Below, piece after piece: positions 26,201 to 39,843 of a DNA stretch of 64,000 nt. A model generated the notes under the pieces. That model had not been told where the DNA came from. It saw nothing but the letters and a program-made list of their open reading frames with translations, and made no database searches. The DNA is taken from the NCBI RefSeq assembly GCF_036884655.1, contig NC_088339.1:33351001-33415000 (forward strand). Reading direction: 5' to 3'. The translations under genes and the position numbers were made by a program. This DNA is from Musa acuminata AAA Group (taxonomy: Eukaryota; Streptophyta; Magnoliopsida; Zingiberales; Musaceae). The number at the start of each line of letters is the position of its first letter. The first letter of the stretch is position 1.

Positions 26201-29200
26201 TCTTTTTCTTCACTAGCGGCCTTCATCTTTTCTGATCTTTTATACTTTGTGATATTTGTTAGGCATATGCTTGGTGAAGCAACTTGTTTGTTTGGTGATT
26301 GATGAAGCGCATCGGGCTTTGGGGAACTATTCCTATTCGGTCGCAGTTCGTGAGGTGTCTCTTAATACAAGTTATCAATCTAATTTATAGCAGTTAAATA
26401 TTTTTTGGTTGGTTATTTGACCCATCCATGCTAGTAACTGGCCTGTTCGTTTGATATATTTATTGGAGAACCTGTTAAAATTAAGGCTTGCATGTAGGTG
26501 CTGTGGGCCCCAAATAGTTGGGACTTACGTCGTTGTGGTTGTTGTTGTTTATGTAGTTGCTGTGGACATCTTCTCTTAATGCTCAATTTGTTTATGTTCT
26601 TTTGTGCAGTTAATGACTGTTCCTGTGCAGTTAAGAATTCTCGCTTTGACAGCAACTCCTGGATGTAAGTACTGCATCTGTTAAAGAATCTCCAAGGACA
26701 TATTATCATATATTCTTACTATCTGAGTACTCAGCAAAACAGCGGACGGTTCAAAATGTCATTGATAATTTGCATATCTCAACCATGGAGTATCGCAGTG
26801 AAAGTGATCATGATGTAAGCCCATATGTGCATAACAGGACACTCGAATTAATACAGGTATGCACAAGGAAAGATCTCTTATAATTGAATGGGGTCCATAT
26901 GTCATTCTTTCTTTCCTGGGTGTGTGAACAAATATGGCGCACAAAATGGATATGATCTTACACTGGATTTTTTTTATCCAAACACCTCACAGGCCATTTC
27001 TGTGCACAAACATGGTTGCCTGAGGTTGGTAGCTTTGTTGAATGCTTCTGCAAGCACCACACACCTACCATAGAGCACGTATTGCATATTACTTTTACAA
27101 CTAAAAAGCATTTTTTTTTTTGCTTTTAGAAGTGTACTTTGGTGGTCACGACCTTGACATTTAGAAACAAAAAATTACAAGAAGATGTTCATTGAGTATT
27201 TTGTATGGAGGAAATGATTAATGAACAAGCATAATGTGGAAAAGAAGACGTTCCAGTCAGTATAAAGAAAATGCACATTCAAATTTGGGGTGGGGGAGCT
27301 GGGGGCTTTTGCCCTAATGGGTTATGAGGGAGGGAGGGGGGTGATTTCTTGAATAAAGTGAATAGTTACATGATCTCAAGGATTAGATGAACTCCCCGAT
27401 CTTTAAGAGATGCAAGTTGAATAGTTACTTGATAAGGACACTTCTATTCTGATAATCTTAGATGTATGTTTAAACTTTCTATTATTCCAAAATTTAGAAA
27501 TTTTATGGTAATTGAAGAACATAAACATGATTATTAATCAAAAAGCATTGCCAAGCATTCACTGAGCTTGATTGTGTATTGCTTAATGGGCAACAATTGT
27601 TTACCGAATGTTTATTGTATGTTCTGTACTCATACTTGCACTAATATATGTGAACTTACAGGTTGCAATGAGCGAGGACGCAAGTGTGATTAATAATTTG
27701 TTGTTGGAAGGTATACAACCATATGTGGCTCGGCTTTGTACAATTGGCGTGTTGCACAACAGGGATGCTACAAAAGTATGTTATTGACCCTTATGCAGCA
27801 TTTTACAAGAGGAATACCTTATTTTTCTTGTACATTTTTTATGTTATCTTCATTGTCAATTTTGTCCTTTTGGATGTAGCTTGCTTCAATCCTGTGAAGT
27901 TTGTGTATCAGGTTTTACTAGTTTTGTTTGGTTCGGCACCTAGTTTTATGTAGAATCACTCAGAAGCTTTTGCTTGCTGATCAATTTAGCTTCCTAAGCC
28001 TTGTTAGATGCAGGTTTAAGTTAAGCCATGATACATATGTGAAATGTAAGTAGTTGACTTAATTGCTTGGACAAGAGAAGGAAGATGTGGAGCCTGCAGC
28101 TTAGTTTAACTCAAAAGAGGAAACTTTATGACTGTTGATTCTCTGTTGTGAATTAAATTAGAAATTCCAATAAAAAGCTTGCATTATTAAATTTAACCAC
28201 AAAGATTTCTAGAACTTTGATTTTTCTATATGTTTTCCTGTTCAATTTTGCTATAACTTAAGGGAGCAGGATGTGAAGGTTAGCAAAGCCTTGAAAGAAA
28301 AAATAGTAATTACACCATGTGGTAATGAACTTTTCCTGCCTCATTTTTAGATTCCAGTTTAGTTGATCAGTTCTTGGTTTACTGATTTTTTTAATTGATT
28401 TTTGAAATCGAATATGTACTTGTTTTGATTCTCAATTTTTTGTCCATGCAATATAAGATGTTTTATTATCTGAACTATGAACATGGTGGTGTTTATTCTT
28501 GTCCAATAACACTACCAATAGCAGTACCTTTGTTGTTGAGCTGAGTCAATACATTTGATTTGAACTTCTGCTATCTTAAAGCTTAATCTGTTAATGGATG
28601 ACAAGTATCTTGTAAAATTGAGCTTAATCAGACACCGGTCATCATTAAGTCGATTCTGGAGAACTATAAAGTCAGATTACTGGATGGACCTAAAGCTTGA
28701 AGCAGAGTTCCAAGCTGACCTGATTCTACCTGACCTTTTTAATTAATCGAGATAAGCAGGTTGTGTGGTCAACCAGAGAATAAATATGTTAATTAAGTGT
28801 TTAATTTTTGGACACATTTATTAAAACAGGCCATCTTTTGGTTGACACTTAACTTGTTCTGTGTCAAGGTCAATGTTACCTAAATGTGGCTGGTTTGACC
28901 ATTTGACACACTGCAATCATGCAATTTCCTCCTGCTTATCTCTAATACTTTGTTCAAACCTTGGAGGATATGATACTACTTTGTTTTTTCTCCTGGGCAG
29001 ATTTCTGTTGTGTACTGCATGTTATTCACTTGATGCATGAAGCCATGAATAATTACCAAGTGTACTAAATATTAATTGTTTTATGTATTTAATATACTTC
29101 TGGTGCTTAAAGGTGAGATTTAGTGGTCGTACACATTTATTTGTGTTTCCATGTTATTCTATCATTTACATGTTCAGTTATCTGTTGATTATTCTTCCCT

Positions 29201-32200
29201 TGGTGATTGTAAAAGACATCTGTATATGTCCGCCTTGTCTTTTGCTTTCATTTACATATTATTGCTTATTGCCAGTGGAGCCCCTGTGAGTTACTTAATT
29301 CAAGGGATAAATTCCGTCAAGCACCTCCATCAAGTCTTCCACATGTAAAATATGGAGAAGTAGAGGGATGTTTTGGTGTTCTAATTACCCTTTATCACAT
29401 AAGGAAGTTGCTTTCGAGCCATGGTGTGAGGCCAGCATATGATATGCTTCAAGAAAAACTGAGGCAAGGGTATGTTCATGCGGTTCTTTTGCCACTATAT
29501 ACCCTGGTTACGTAGATGTGATTTAATTTTTATTTTTGAGCACACACACATGCACACACACACCATGTTTTTCAATTAGTGATTTGATCGAAATGAGCTC
29601 TTTTGCCATTTAATATGTCATTTCATCAGATTTCCTTTGTCTATATTTTGATGCATTATATTAAAAGAGCATTATAGTCTCAATCTGACTTCATCATCAC
29701 TTATAGCTTCCCATGTTTTTCCTAATTTGGCATTTGTAAGTCATTCTGACTAATTTTTCTCTATTTTCTAGTTCCATCCTCAAAATTTGGTCTCTGTTGG
29801 ACATATCTGAAACACCTTAACCTCAAAGTTATCTCCAACATTATGGATGCAATAATTTTCATTCTCCTTTTCCAGCAAAATTGGTAATTCATTCAAAAAG
29901 TTTGAGGGTTTAAGGTTGTCATCCAGTGATGACAAAGACCTATTGGAATATTGGCATGGTGGAGAAATATATTTGTGTTAGTATGTATGTTGTTCTTGTC
30001 AGTGCATGTTCAAGGTGCACTTTTGCATGCCATATAGTGGCAGTGCAGAACAAGCACACCTATTTATGTTTAATGTGGGTTTTGGCACTTAACCTGGGAT
30101 GTGTTGGCACTGGCAATGTATGACAAGTTACCTTATGTGATCACACCATTCTGCCAATGGGCATGGCCTTTAGTTACCCTACACACCAAGCATTTAAACT
30201 TCATTTAGTATGCAGGATGCCAAGTTGTCAACAATTTTTTTTGTGGTGTGCAAACATGAAAGCAATATCATTGGAGGTTAGGTCCGAGAAAAGCTTTGCT
30301 TTCAATGGCTCTTATGTGCATGCTTGTACCAAAATATCTAAGACAATGAAACTTGTGTGATATATATTCTAATCTATATCAGATACATATCTTACACTGA
30401 TACTCTTCAAGTACATATATGCCAGTTCTTTTTAATGATCCCTTTCTTCAAAGTTCAAATAATTACCTTTATTGAATTTTTAGATTTATAGTTGATATTT
30501 ATGGGTAGTTTTAGGGGAACCAGTTTCTTGTAAAAGCTGGGTTAATCTGGCTCTTGTGCCCAAATTGACAAACAATTTTGGCTACTTATCTATCCATTGG
30601 AATCATTTTTCTTACTAAGATACTTATTGTCTTTATTTGTTTATTTAAGTTGGATAAACTGCACACTTATGTATGGCTTTTAATTGATTCATAGGGTCTT
30701 AAAAATTCCTATCAATTGTAAAACAAGAGTCAATCTGCATGACACAAAAAAACAAGAAAGAAAATAACAATTTTAAGTATTGGGATGAGAAGACATGTAA
30801 CCCCCTATGTGCATTTATTTTCATATATACCATAAATTTAGCTAGTTGTATCATGGTCGAATGTGTGACTGTAAATGGATCTTACACCTAGTCTATGTCT
30901 GCATGGGCCACCATATGTTACATGGGCCACCTAATCAAATGTCTACTGTTCTTGGTGTAAAGACCTTGTTCCGTCTAGTTTCAAGTTGGATATAATGTCA
31001 TGAAATGTCTTGCTGATTACTGCAGCATTTGAGATCAAAAGCACATCCCGTAACTAGAACTTTATCAGATTAGGGTTTCTTCTTCTATAATGAAATTTAT
31101 GAGTAAAGTTGATAGCTGCCCAAAAGTTTCCTGAATATCTTCTTAGGAGCTATTCTATCTATTATGTTACAAGCTTGAAACCCGTGTCTTTTTTCTCATC
31201 TCCTAAGTCTCTTTTATCTGATTTGCTGGTTGGATCTCAAACCTGTTATATATCAATATACACTTCCATTGGCAGGTCATTTGCGAGAATGATGTCCAAG
31301 AATGAAACCATCTTGAAAGCAAAACTTTTAATGCAGCGGAGCTTGTCACATGGTGCTCCAAATCCGAAGTTGGTAAAAATGACAGAAATTCTAATGGATC
31401 ATTTCAGTATGTACCTTGGTGATCTATTTTTTCTATAATGTTTTGTGCAATCCTTTTTTTTCTTCACAATGCTTCTTGGCTTATATCTGTTTTATCATCC
31501 TCATGATTGATGCCAATATATATTGTGGTTATGAATAAGGTTTGTTCATTTGCTCATCAGTGTAGGATAGCATTTATCCTGTCTACCTGTACATGATGTC
31601 CGTTTTCTATGGAGCATATGATAATAACATCAGAAAATTTGTTATGATTCTTTCTCAAGCAACCTTTTCTTCTTGTTGCTTGTTTACGAGTTAAAGTCAC
31701 TAAGACTTATATTCCTCCTCTCAATTTTAATTCATTTTGTCAATGATTTAAGGATTTTCATTTTGGTTGTTTTGGCTGATAATTCTCTTCCTGACTAGGA
31801 ATAGAGCACCATGCCTAGTTTTTAAGATTGAACTGATTACAAATCATCCTGGTTCACTTATTAAAAAGTCAAAGCTATACATTATTAAGATTATTACTCA
31901 TGATGTATCTAATAGAGGATGCCAACTTACATCGTAGTCACTCTTGATTGGCAAATGCAATCACGGAGTTCACGAGGGAGACTGTTGGATACAAGAGTTT
32001 GATACCCCAAAGTAGTCCCGTATCACATGTTGGCTATCATGAGATAATTTCGGCAACTCACATCCGGACAGCATCCTTTAAATAATTCTTTCAAGTGCTA
32101 GGCCCATATGGTTTAGGGCCTAGGTCATGACAATGAAGGGAATTCTGAAAATCTTACATATACCTTTTTGCTCGTCTTATTTTGTGGTATTGGCTGTGTT

Positions 32201-35200
32201 GTTTCCAGTTCAGGGTTTTGCTATATTGTAATAGCTTGTTTCATACCTCTTACAGGTCTTTTTTTTCAGGATGCTGCCAAATTTTAAAACCTTTTTAAAA
32301 TTGATGCACAAGTCTTGCATTAACCTACTTTATATAATTGGTGCCTTTTTAATATTTCGTCAGTCAAGGTCCTGTCCTAATTTCTGTCTTTTGAGTAGTT
32401 GAACTCTCTTTTCTGCAATGATACTATAGGTCATTTGGACTTGTATTAAGAATTTAAGATATCATGCTTTTCTAACATAAGTGACTGGCAAGTTTTGAAG
32501 CTGTCTTAGTCAAACCTTGCTGGTGGTACCTATCAAAAGGTCACACCCTACATCTTTTTTCCAATTAATTGATGAGTCAGTTAAGATTTTTTTTGCTTCA
32601 TGTTGGACATCTTAGTTTTCTCATGAAATCTCATTTTGGGCAATTTTTATCATTATATTCTATCTGAATGCAGAAAGAAAAAATTTCAAGGAGTCGAGAG
32701 TGATCATCTTCTCCAATTTTAGGGGGAGCGTCAGGTAAACAAAATTGTCCTTTTACTTGGTGGTTCTTGTTGATTGCATACTACGATAAATTGATTGCCT
32801 TATGTTCCTTAAGGTCAATAAAAAATAATTATTGCCTCTAAAATTACATGTGGTGCTTTGTAACAACTGTCGTATGTTAAGTCCATCAAAATGTTTCATA
32901 TTTAGATCCAAAAGGGTTTTATGAAACTTTTGAGGATATGCATCTTGTGTTATCTGCTACTGCTTGCAGAACCATATGTTGGAAGAATTGGAATGTGAGA
33001 TTCGGATAGCAACTTAAGAGTTGCTTTTAATTTTATGATTCACATTGCAGAAAGAGGTTGACCTTGTCGCAAGCCTTGATTTAACTGTTAGAAATGTGGC
33101 TGAGCTGGTTTTTCTAGTAAAATGACAACATATGATTTGAAATTTACCTGAGCGGTTGTCCCAATCTTTCACTTGATAATGCAAATGCAGTCTGCCAAAC
33201 TATGCTTCTTGTTGTGGTATGAATCTTAAATTATTAATGGCGCTCTTGTCGATAAATCTTTGGAGTGCTGTAACTATGTTATTAACTGAAACTACTAAAT
33301 TGCCACAGGTAGGTTTAAGAATCTTTACTTTGTAGCAACCCCCTTAATCATCCACAGGTATGATTAAAAAATTGCAAGCAGTCATTAGTAGTTAACATCA
33401 TCTTGCCAACCATATAAAGGCTTATTCATGTGTACTATGAAGTCTCATCTACAGTCTGCTCCAATTTTATATCTCAGTTGTTAGATTTGTTGATGCTAAT
33501 ATTTAGTTTGATTATAACACTCTTGTCGCCTCTACATGGGAAATTGTCTCAAAACTGCCTTGGGATCAAGGTGCATATGCAATATCGTACCGTACCGGTG
33601 TTTTGAGGTTGGCTCGGTATGGTACGGTACCGTATATCGAGCGGTACACCAGGGCGTACCGAGCGGTTTTAAATATTTCTTCTTCTTACTGTAGCTTTGT
33701 AGCACGTTCCGTCCGGTAGCGGACGGTTCGCGTACCGGTATGCCGTCGGACTGGGGTGTACTGCTCGTACCTGGTGGTAACATTCGAAATTGCATACCAA
33801 GCTTGAGATGATTATAAGGAATCTTTGTAATAAATTCCTATATGTGTAACAAAAATTTAATTGCTCATGTACATTTCTCTGTATATTTTCTTTTCTATTG
33901 GTAAATACTATGAGATCATATTTGGTTGTGATGGTATTGCAGAGATATAATGGACACATTATCTAGCATTGGTGACCTTGTTAAAGCCACCGAGTTTGTC
34001 GGGCAAAACTCAGGTTTGTTGGTCTTCTCAGATTGATTTAATTATCTGCTTTGGTGTGCATGTGCAGGAAAGAAGTCATTTGTACAGTTAATAATCCAAC
34101 AATCCAATCTAGTAGGGGACAATAATTATTTTATCGAATAAAACTTGGGTGTTTTTTTTATATAATACTTAGAACTGAGTGATTTAAGGAAAAAAAAAAA
34201 GAAAGTAGCAGTATTCCAAATTTTGATCCAATGGGAAGAAAACTTTTTCTGTCTCAGAATTTGATGATTGGTATCTTTAATTCTTCATCACCAGTTGATT
34301 TTGTTGTTTATCATTTGTGTTATCTTGATGATGAATGGATTCTTATATTATTTTTATTGATGATCATGTTCTGCATATTGGATAATTACCTCGTCTTTCG
34401 TTTTCTCTACTGTAATAATCTATTGTCAGAAACATATTTGGAAAACCCTACAATGAACACTTACCGTTAGAATTCTAGCTGGTATATATATTTGACTTAA
34501 ATAGTGTAAATATGATTGAATTTGCTGATGAGTCACAAACTTGATAGATTTAGAATCTTGGTAGAAATCAGTGAAGATGGTAAAGACATTAGTCTTGATT
34601 AGGTCCCAGAACTCTTCATGGGTCTCATGCCCTAATTTTGTCAAGGGAGAACTCGACTCCTATAGATGAAGGGATTGGAAGATTGGGGAAGAGCCTCGGT
34701 GAGTTGGGCCATCATGGATTGGGCTCAGATTGTTGCAGTGGTCTCTATAGAAGTTTGTAAAGTGAAATTAATTGAATGGAGTTAATTTGTTTCAGATACA
34801 TTGATAATAAAATAGGGAGATGAGGTTTCTTCTTGTTTTTAACACTAGCATGAAGGAATTTGGTTTGTGACCCCCCCCTTATAAACAGAAATTCTGGTAC
34901 TTTGCCACTGGTAAATTTCCTCTTTAACTGCTAGGGATTCTATGATTCATATCATTCATTGAATTGATTATATATTTTCTCTTCGTTTCACTAAGCTCAT
35001 GTGGTGACCTGGCTTTTAGATGGGTTATCTGGGTCTAGGATGAAGATACCGATAAGAGAGAATTTTGATAATATACCATAAATATGTGTTTATATGCAAA
35101 AGACCCCAAGAAATGGTTAATGGATACCAACATCTCAATTGATACTTCCGATTTTGCATGCTGATCATGTCCTTTGGTAGGTTTGACACCCTGTAAAGCA

Positions 35201-38200
35201 ATACATACAAATGGGTAAACCATGGGGAAATCAATTTATATAATATATGATATAGTTCAACAATATGTAGTTGCTTGTGAACCTTTGGTAACTGAAAAAG
35301 GTAAATGAGTCGTACACCAAATGTTATCTGAGTGGTATGGTTTACCTTCAGTGTTTGGTCGGACCAATAAATATTGGTTGGTACATTCTGGCTTGATTGG
35401 TATTTAGATCCTTGCTTTGCAAACTGAAAATCATGTACTTCTATCAGAAATCCAGGTAGGCACTTGTATATCCCATTTAATTACATCTTTAGAGCAAGAA
35501 ATTTTGAGCAATTAATGTCAGGTTGCTTAGTTAATAATTGTGTTACTGTTTTCAAGATATAGAAACCAATGTTATTTTCTGAGGTTTTAGTTAGTTCCTC
35601 CTCTAATTTCTGATGGAAACATTTTCCTAAATAAGTCGTTCATCAACCAAGCTTCTTTACCTGTTAAGCATTTTGTAGTAATGTGTTTTCTCTCTAAAGT
35701 TGATTAACAATTTTGTATTTGTAGCTAGTAAACATGGCTCATTTTTCCAGGTAAAACACTGAAGGGACAGTCTCAAAAAGTGCAACAAGCTGTTCTACAG
35801 GCAGGTATCAAACGTGCCCATGACAATATTAAAGTATGGAAATAGCTACTTAACGTCTTTTTTGTATACAATTCCCCAGAAATTCCGAACTGGCGGTTAC
35901 AATGTGATTGTGGCAACATCAATAGGTGAAGAAGGTTTAAATATTACGGAAGTTGATCTTGTTATTTGCTTTGATGCAAATGTTTCACCTCTGAGAATGA
36001 TCCAGCGCATGGGAAGGACTGGAAGGAAGCATGATGGGAGAGTAGATATCCTTTTCTTGTGATTTTATTACTTACATGCATTGGTTGCTAACTAGGACAA
36101 ATATCTTTAAGTTTCTTCTTGTAATTAACTTGAGCTTACATAATTTTGCTTCATAATTTGTACTCGTTTTAATTGACCTTGACTTTGATTACTAGTTCTA
36201 GCTTGTGAAGGATCTGAGCTTAAGGGATACTTAAAGAAACAAGCAACCAGCAAGACTGTAAGGAAGCACATGCATAATGGTGGAATCAATAGCTTTAACT
36301 TTCATGATAGCCCTAGAATGGTGCGGCATCACATTGGTGACGTTATATAATTGCCTTAAATGGTTGTTTTCATGTATGTCTGACCCAGGGCATTCATATG
36401 ATCTATAGGTTCCACATATTTGTAAGCCGGAAGTGCAGTTTGTTGAACTGTCAATAGAACAATTTATCCCTCGTGGAAAGAAAATAAAAGAGGAATCAGG
36501 ACATCAATCCCCATTTCTGAATAAAATTTCAAAAGAAGAGCATGATCTAATTTCTAGGTATTTTGATCCATCCAAAACGGATACCTGGAGACCATCTCTT
36601 ATTGCCTTCCCCGGCTTCCAAACTTTCCCTTCTGCAGTACATATAGTAAGACACTCATTCAAGACAACAATGATGTTAATTGATGCTATGCAACGTCTTG
36701 AAGGACTATCATTTTCCAGAGCCAAGAAGGATCTGATGGTTGAGGTATGACCATATACTACACACTGAAAGTTGAATACTTATGTGAAATTGAGTCTGTC
36801 TTTGATATTACGTTCAGGTTGCCACCTCAAGTCAATCCATTGCTGGTATGATCACTTCACAGAATAATACTATGCAAGGTATCGGTTGTGATTAAAGTAT
36901 TAATTTTAGCATTTTATGACTATAACTGAAAAGATTTTTCCTAAGAATTTTCAAATATATCAAATGATCTCCAGTGTGGACTATATTTAAGCTTTAGACA
37001 TGAATAATACTTAGCAAAGTTATAATTCCATTTACGGTCGCATCTTTTATCTAAGTGGGAGACTTATTGCTCTATGGATGTAGGTATAATTATCCTCTGG
37101 TTACAGGATCTGGTCTCACTCTGGTTAGACAGTGGGAAGATTTCAACAATACTTGTTTCTCGAGTCAGTTAGGCTATGTCCAGAAGTAGCCTAGCTATTT
37201 GAGAGATCAGGGCTTAGATGGACAATAGCTGAAAAAACGTTCTGCCATCGTCATCTATCCGATTGTCTTCAAATCAAAATTAATTGTTAACTACAATCTT
37301 GACATTTTAAGAACTTTATAATCTTTACCTTTGGTGTACTTCCTCTTGATTTTTGTTCATGCAATAGGGTAAAAACATGAGACACTATGAAATATCGGTG
37401 AATATTTGGTAGGAGCTGGATATTTAGTCAGAATTTTGTTGCCTCTTTAATTTCTCAAAGGTTAATTATGTTATTGTAAGAAGATTTAGAAAGCTGCAGA
37501 AAGGTAGCATATTGGCTAAGCTTGAGGAGAAGTTTCCTTGGATGAATTTTGTTTGTGAGAACCCTCAATTTGGAAACTTTTGGCAATTAAAGCAAGATTA
37601 GGAATTGTCTTTACACTGATCAAAATATTGAAGGGTTGAAAAATGATAGTTACTGTATGTTAACTGAATATTTTGTTTATATATTGTAAGGATGAGTTGA
37701 TTTACTAGTTTATGACATGATAAGGTTATGCCTCTTTCTCATGGAGGCTAGGAGAATCAAAATATGCATCCTGAATAAGTTTAATGATGTGACTGGTGTA
37801 CGGAGCATTTGCATGGACTGTGTAGGTGAACATATTGTGGTCCTTGCATATATCAATTGCAAGACCTTATTGGGGCAACAAAACCCGCTTTTGCTTATTG
37901 ATTCAGCTCCTCTAGAAGAACTCATTTTCAAAAAAGAAAAAAATAGTCTCTCTGTAAAATTTATTGTGAAATATATTTTCCTCATTTCTGATATCTAGTA
38001 TGAACAAGTATGGAAACTGATTGAGTAAATTGATTCTATAAAATGCAAAATAATACTTGCTTGGTTTATATTTACACTGGTAGCTGTCCTTCCATATTGT
38101 CAAGGAGGATCCCATTAAAACTTGAAAAACTCAACTTTTTACATTTTCTGACATATTTATGATTATTTGCATCTTTCGTTTCTAACTTCCTTATTGAATG

Positions 38201-39785
38201 TCTCTTTTATTTCTTTTAAGGTGTTTTGAAATGTATTGGGTTTGGCATGTCTATATGGATTTGTAGGTTATGCACAATCTTTTGTGTCTATGAAACTAAC
38301 TTAGATCATGTTACTGCATCCTATCTACTAAACAAGAAATTATGGCAAATGGATTGTTGTGGCATTAAATTGATCCTGCTGTTGTCTAACAATGTAGTGG
38401 TGTTCCTTCTGTTTCTGAAATTTCTTCTGTTTTTCTGAGTTTTTTGAAGTTTTTATACTCAATAAACTGTTAGCTTGAACACAAGTTTTGATTGTAAAAT
38501 TTCTTGTAGCGCTTTTTAGTTTCTGAGTCTTGAAGAGCTATCTCAAGCTTAGACAATCGACAGTATGAGTTGTATGCATATTTTCATATGGTTTGTTGGG
38601 TAACAGATATGTTCATTTGCAGATACCACTAAAGATTGTACTGATGTTCAAAATGATGCTCCAGAAAATTTGTTACAAGGGAGAACTTCTGATGTTGAAG
38701 AACCAGCTAGTGGAACTTCTAGAAGTAAAGACGGGTCTGGTGCCACCATCTGTACGCCCCCCACTCATAGATTTCTTTTTGGAGGAGATTTTGTCAAAGT
38801 AAATGCTTTAGGTGGTGTTTCCATCCCAAATGTACCTGTCCTTCCACTTGAGGGCTCTGTAATTTATGAAATTATCAGGAGGAACAAGAACGAGTTTCCA
38901 AGTCAAGAAAAGAATGAGATCACGTCAAAAGTGTCGTCACCGGTGCATGATGGTTTGCCTTTTGAAAATGTTTTAGAACTGCCATTAAATGCAGGAACTC
39001 ATTCACCTAACATTGATGTGGAACAAGAGCATGGGAGGATAAATGCTATCTCACAGACACCGGTTCCTAAGCAAAATGCTGAACTTACAGAAGTCAAGAT
39101 TGCTGAGACACCAGGTGACCAGGAAAAAGATATAACTTCTACATTGGTGGGTGAATCTAGCAAAATTTTTAGTTGTGTGGAGCTAAGTCCCAGACTCACT
39201 CTTTTTATTGAGAAAGGCATTGTTCCTGAGTCACCTATTTCTACTTGTAAAGTAGATAAGGTTCATGCTGGTCTGACATCAGATGAGTCTGCTAGCATGC
39301 TTCAGAACAAATTTCTGGTTGACAGGGCACCATCTTCAACAGTAATGTTAGACAATGTATTAAAGAATGAACTACCTGCACTATCTTCTAATTCTCCTAA
39401 TGTCAGCAAGCTTTTAGGTAAAATGGACTTATACAACACTGAGGGAAATGTGATTGACATGGACATGAAAGAATCAGCTTCTCCTTTAGTTGCAGAAATG
39501 CAAACTCCTTTGATTAATCCAGTGACTAGCACCGATGAGTGGCAAATGAGTTCTGGAGGTGCATCAAAAACAATTATGCAAGCCCCAAAGTATAGAAGGT
39601 TATGCAAATATGGAGAGAAAGTCAAAAGGCAATCTTGTCGGACTTTGACAGACAAGTACGATTGCTGTGTGTCAAAAAGTACTGGACCTACTGTGTTGAG
39701 CAAACCAAAGGAAATTGACTGTCACCAAGGTAAGATCACCTTACATCAGAAACATTTTTTAATCTTGTGCTTTTATCCTTAAGTT

Positions 39786-39843
<58 letters not shown>

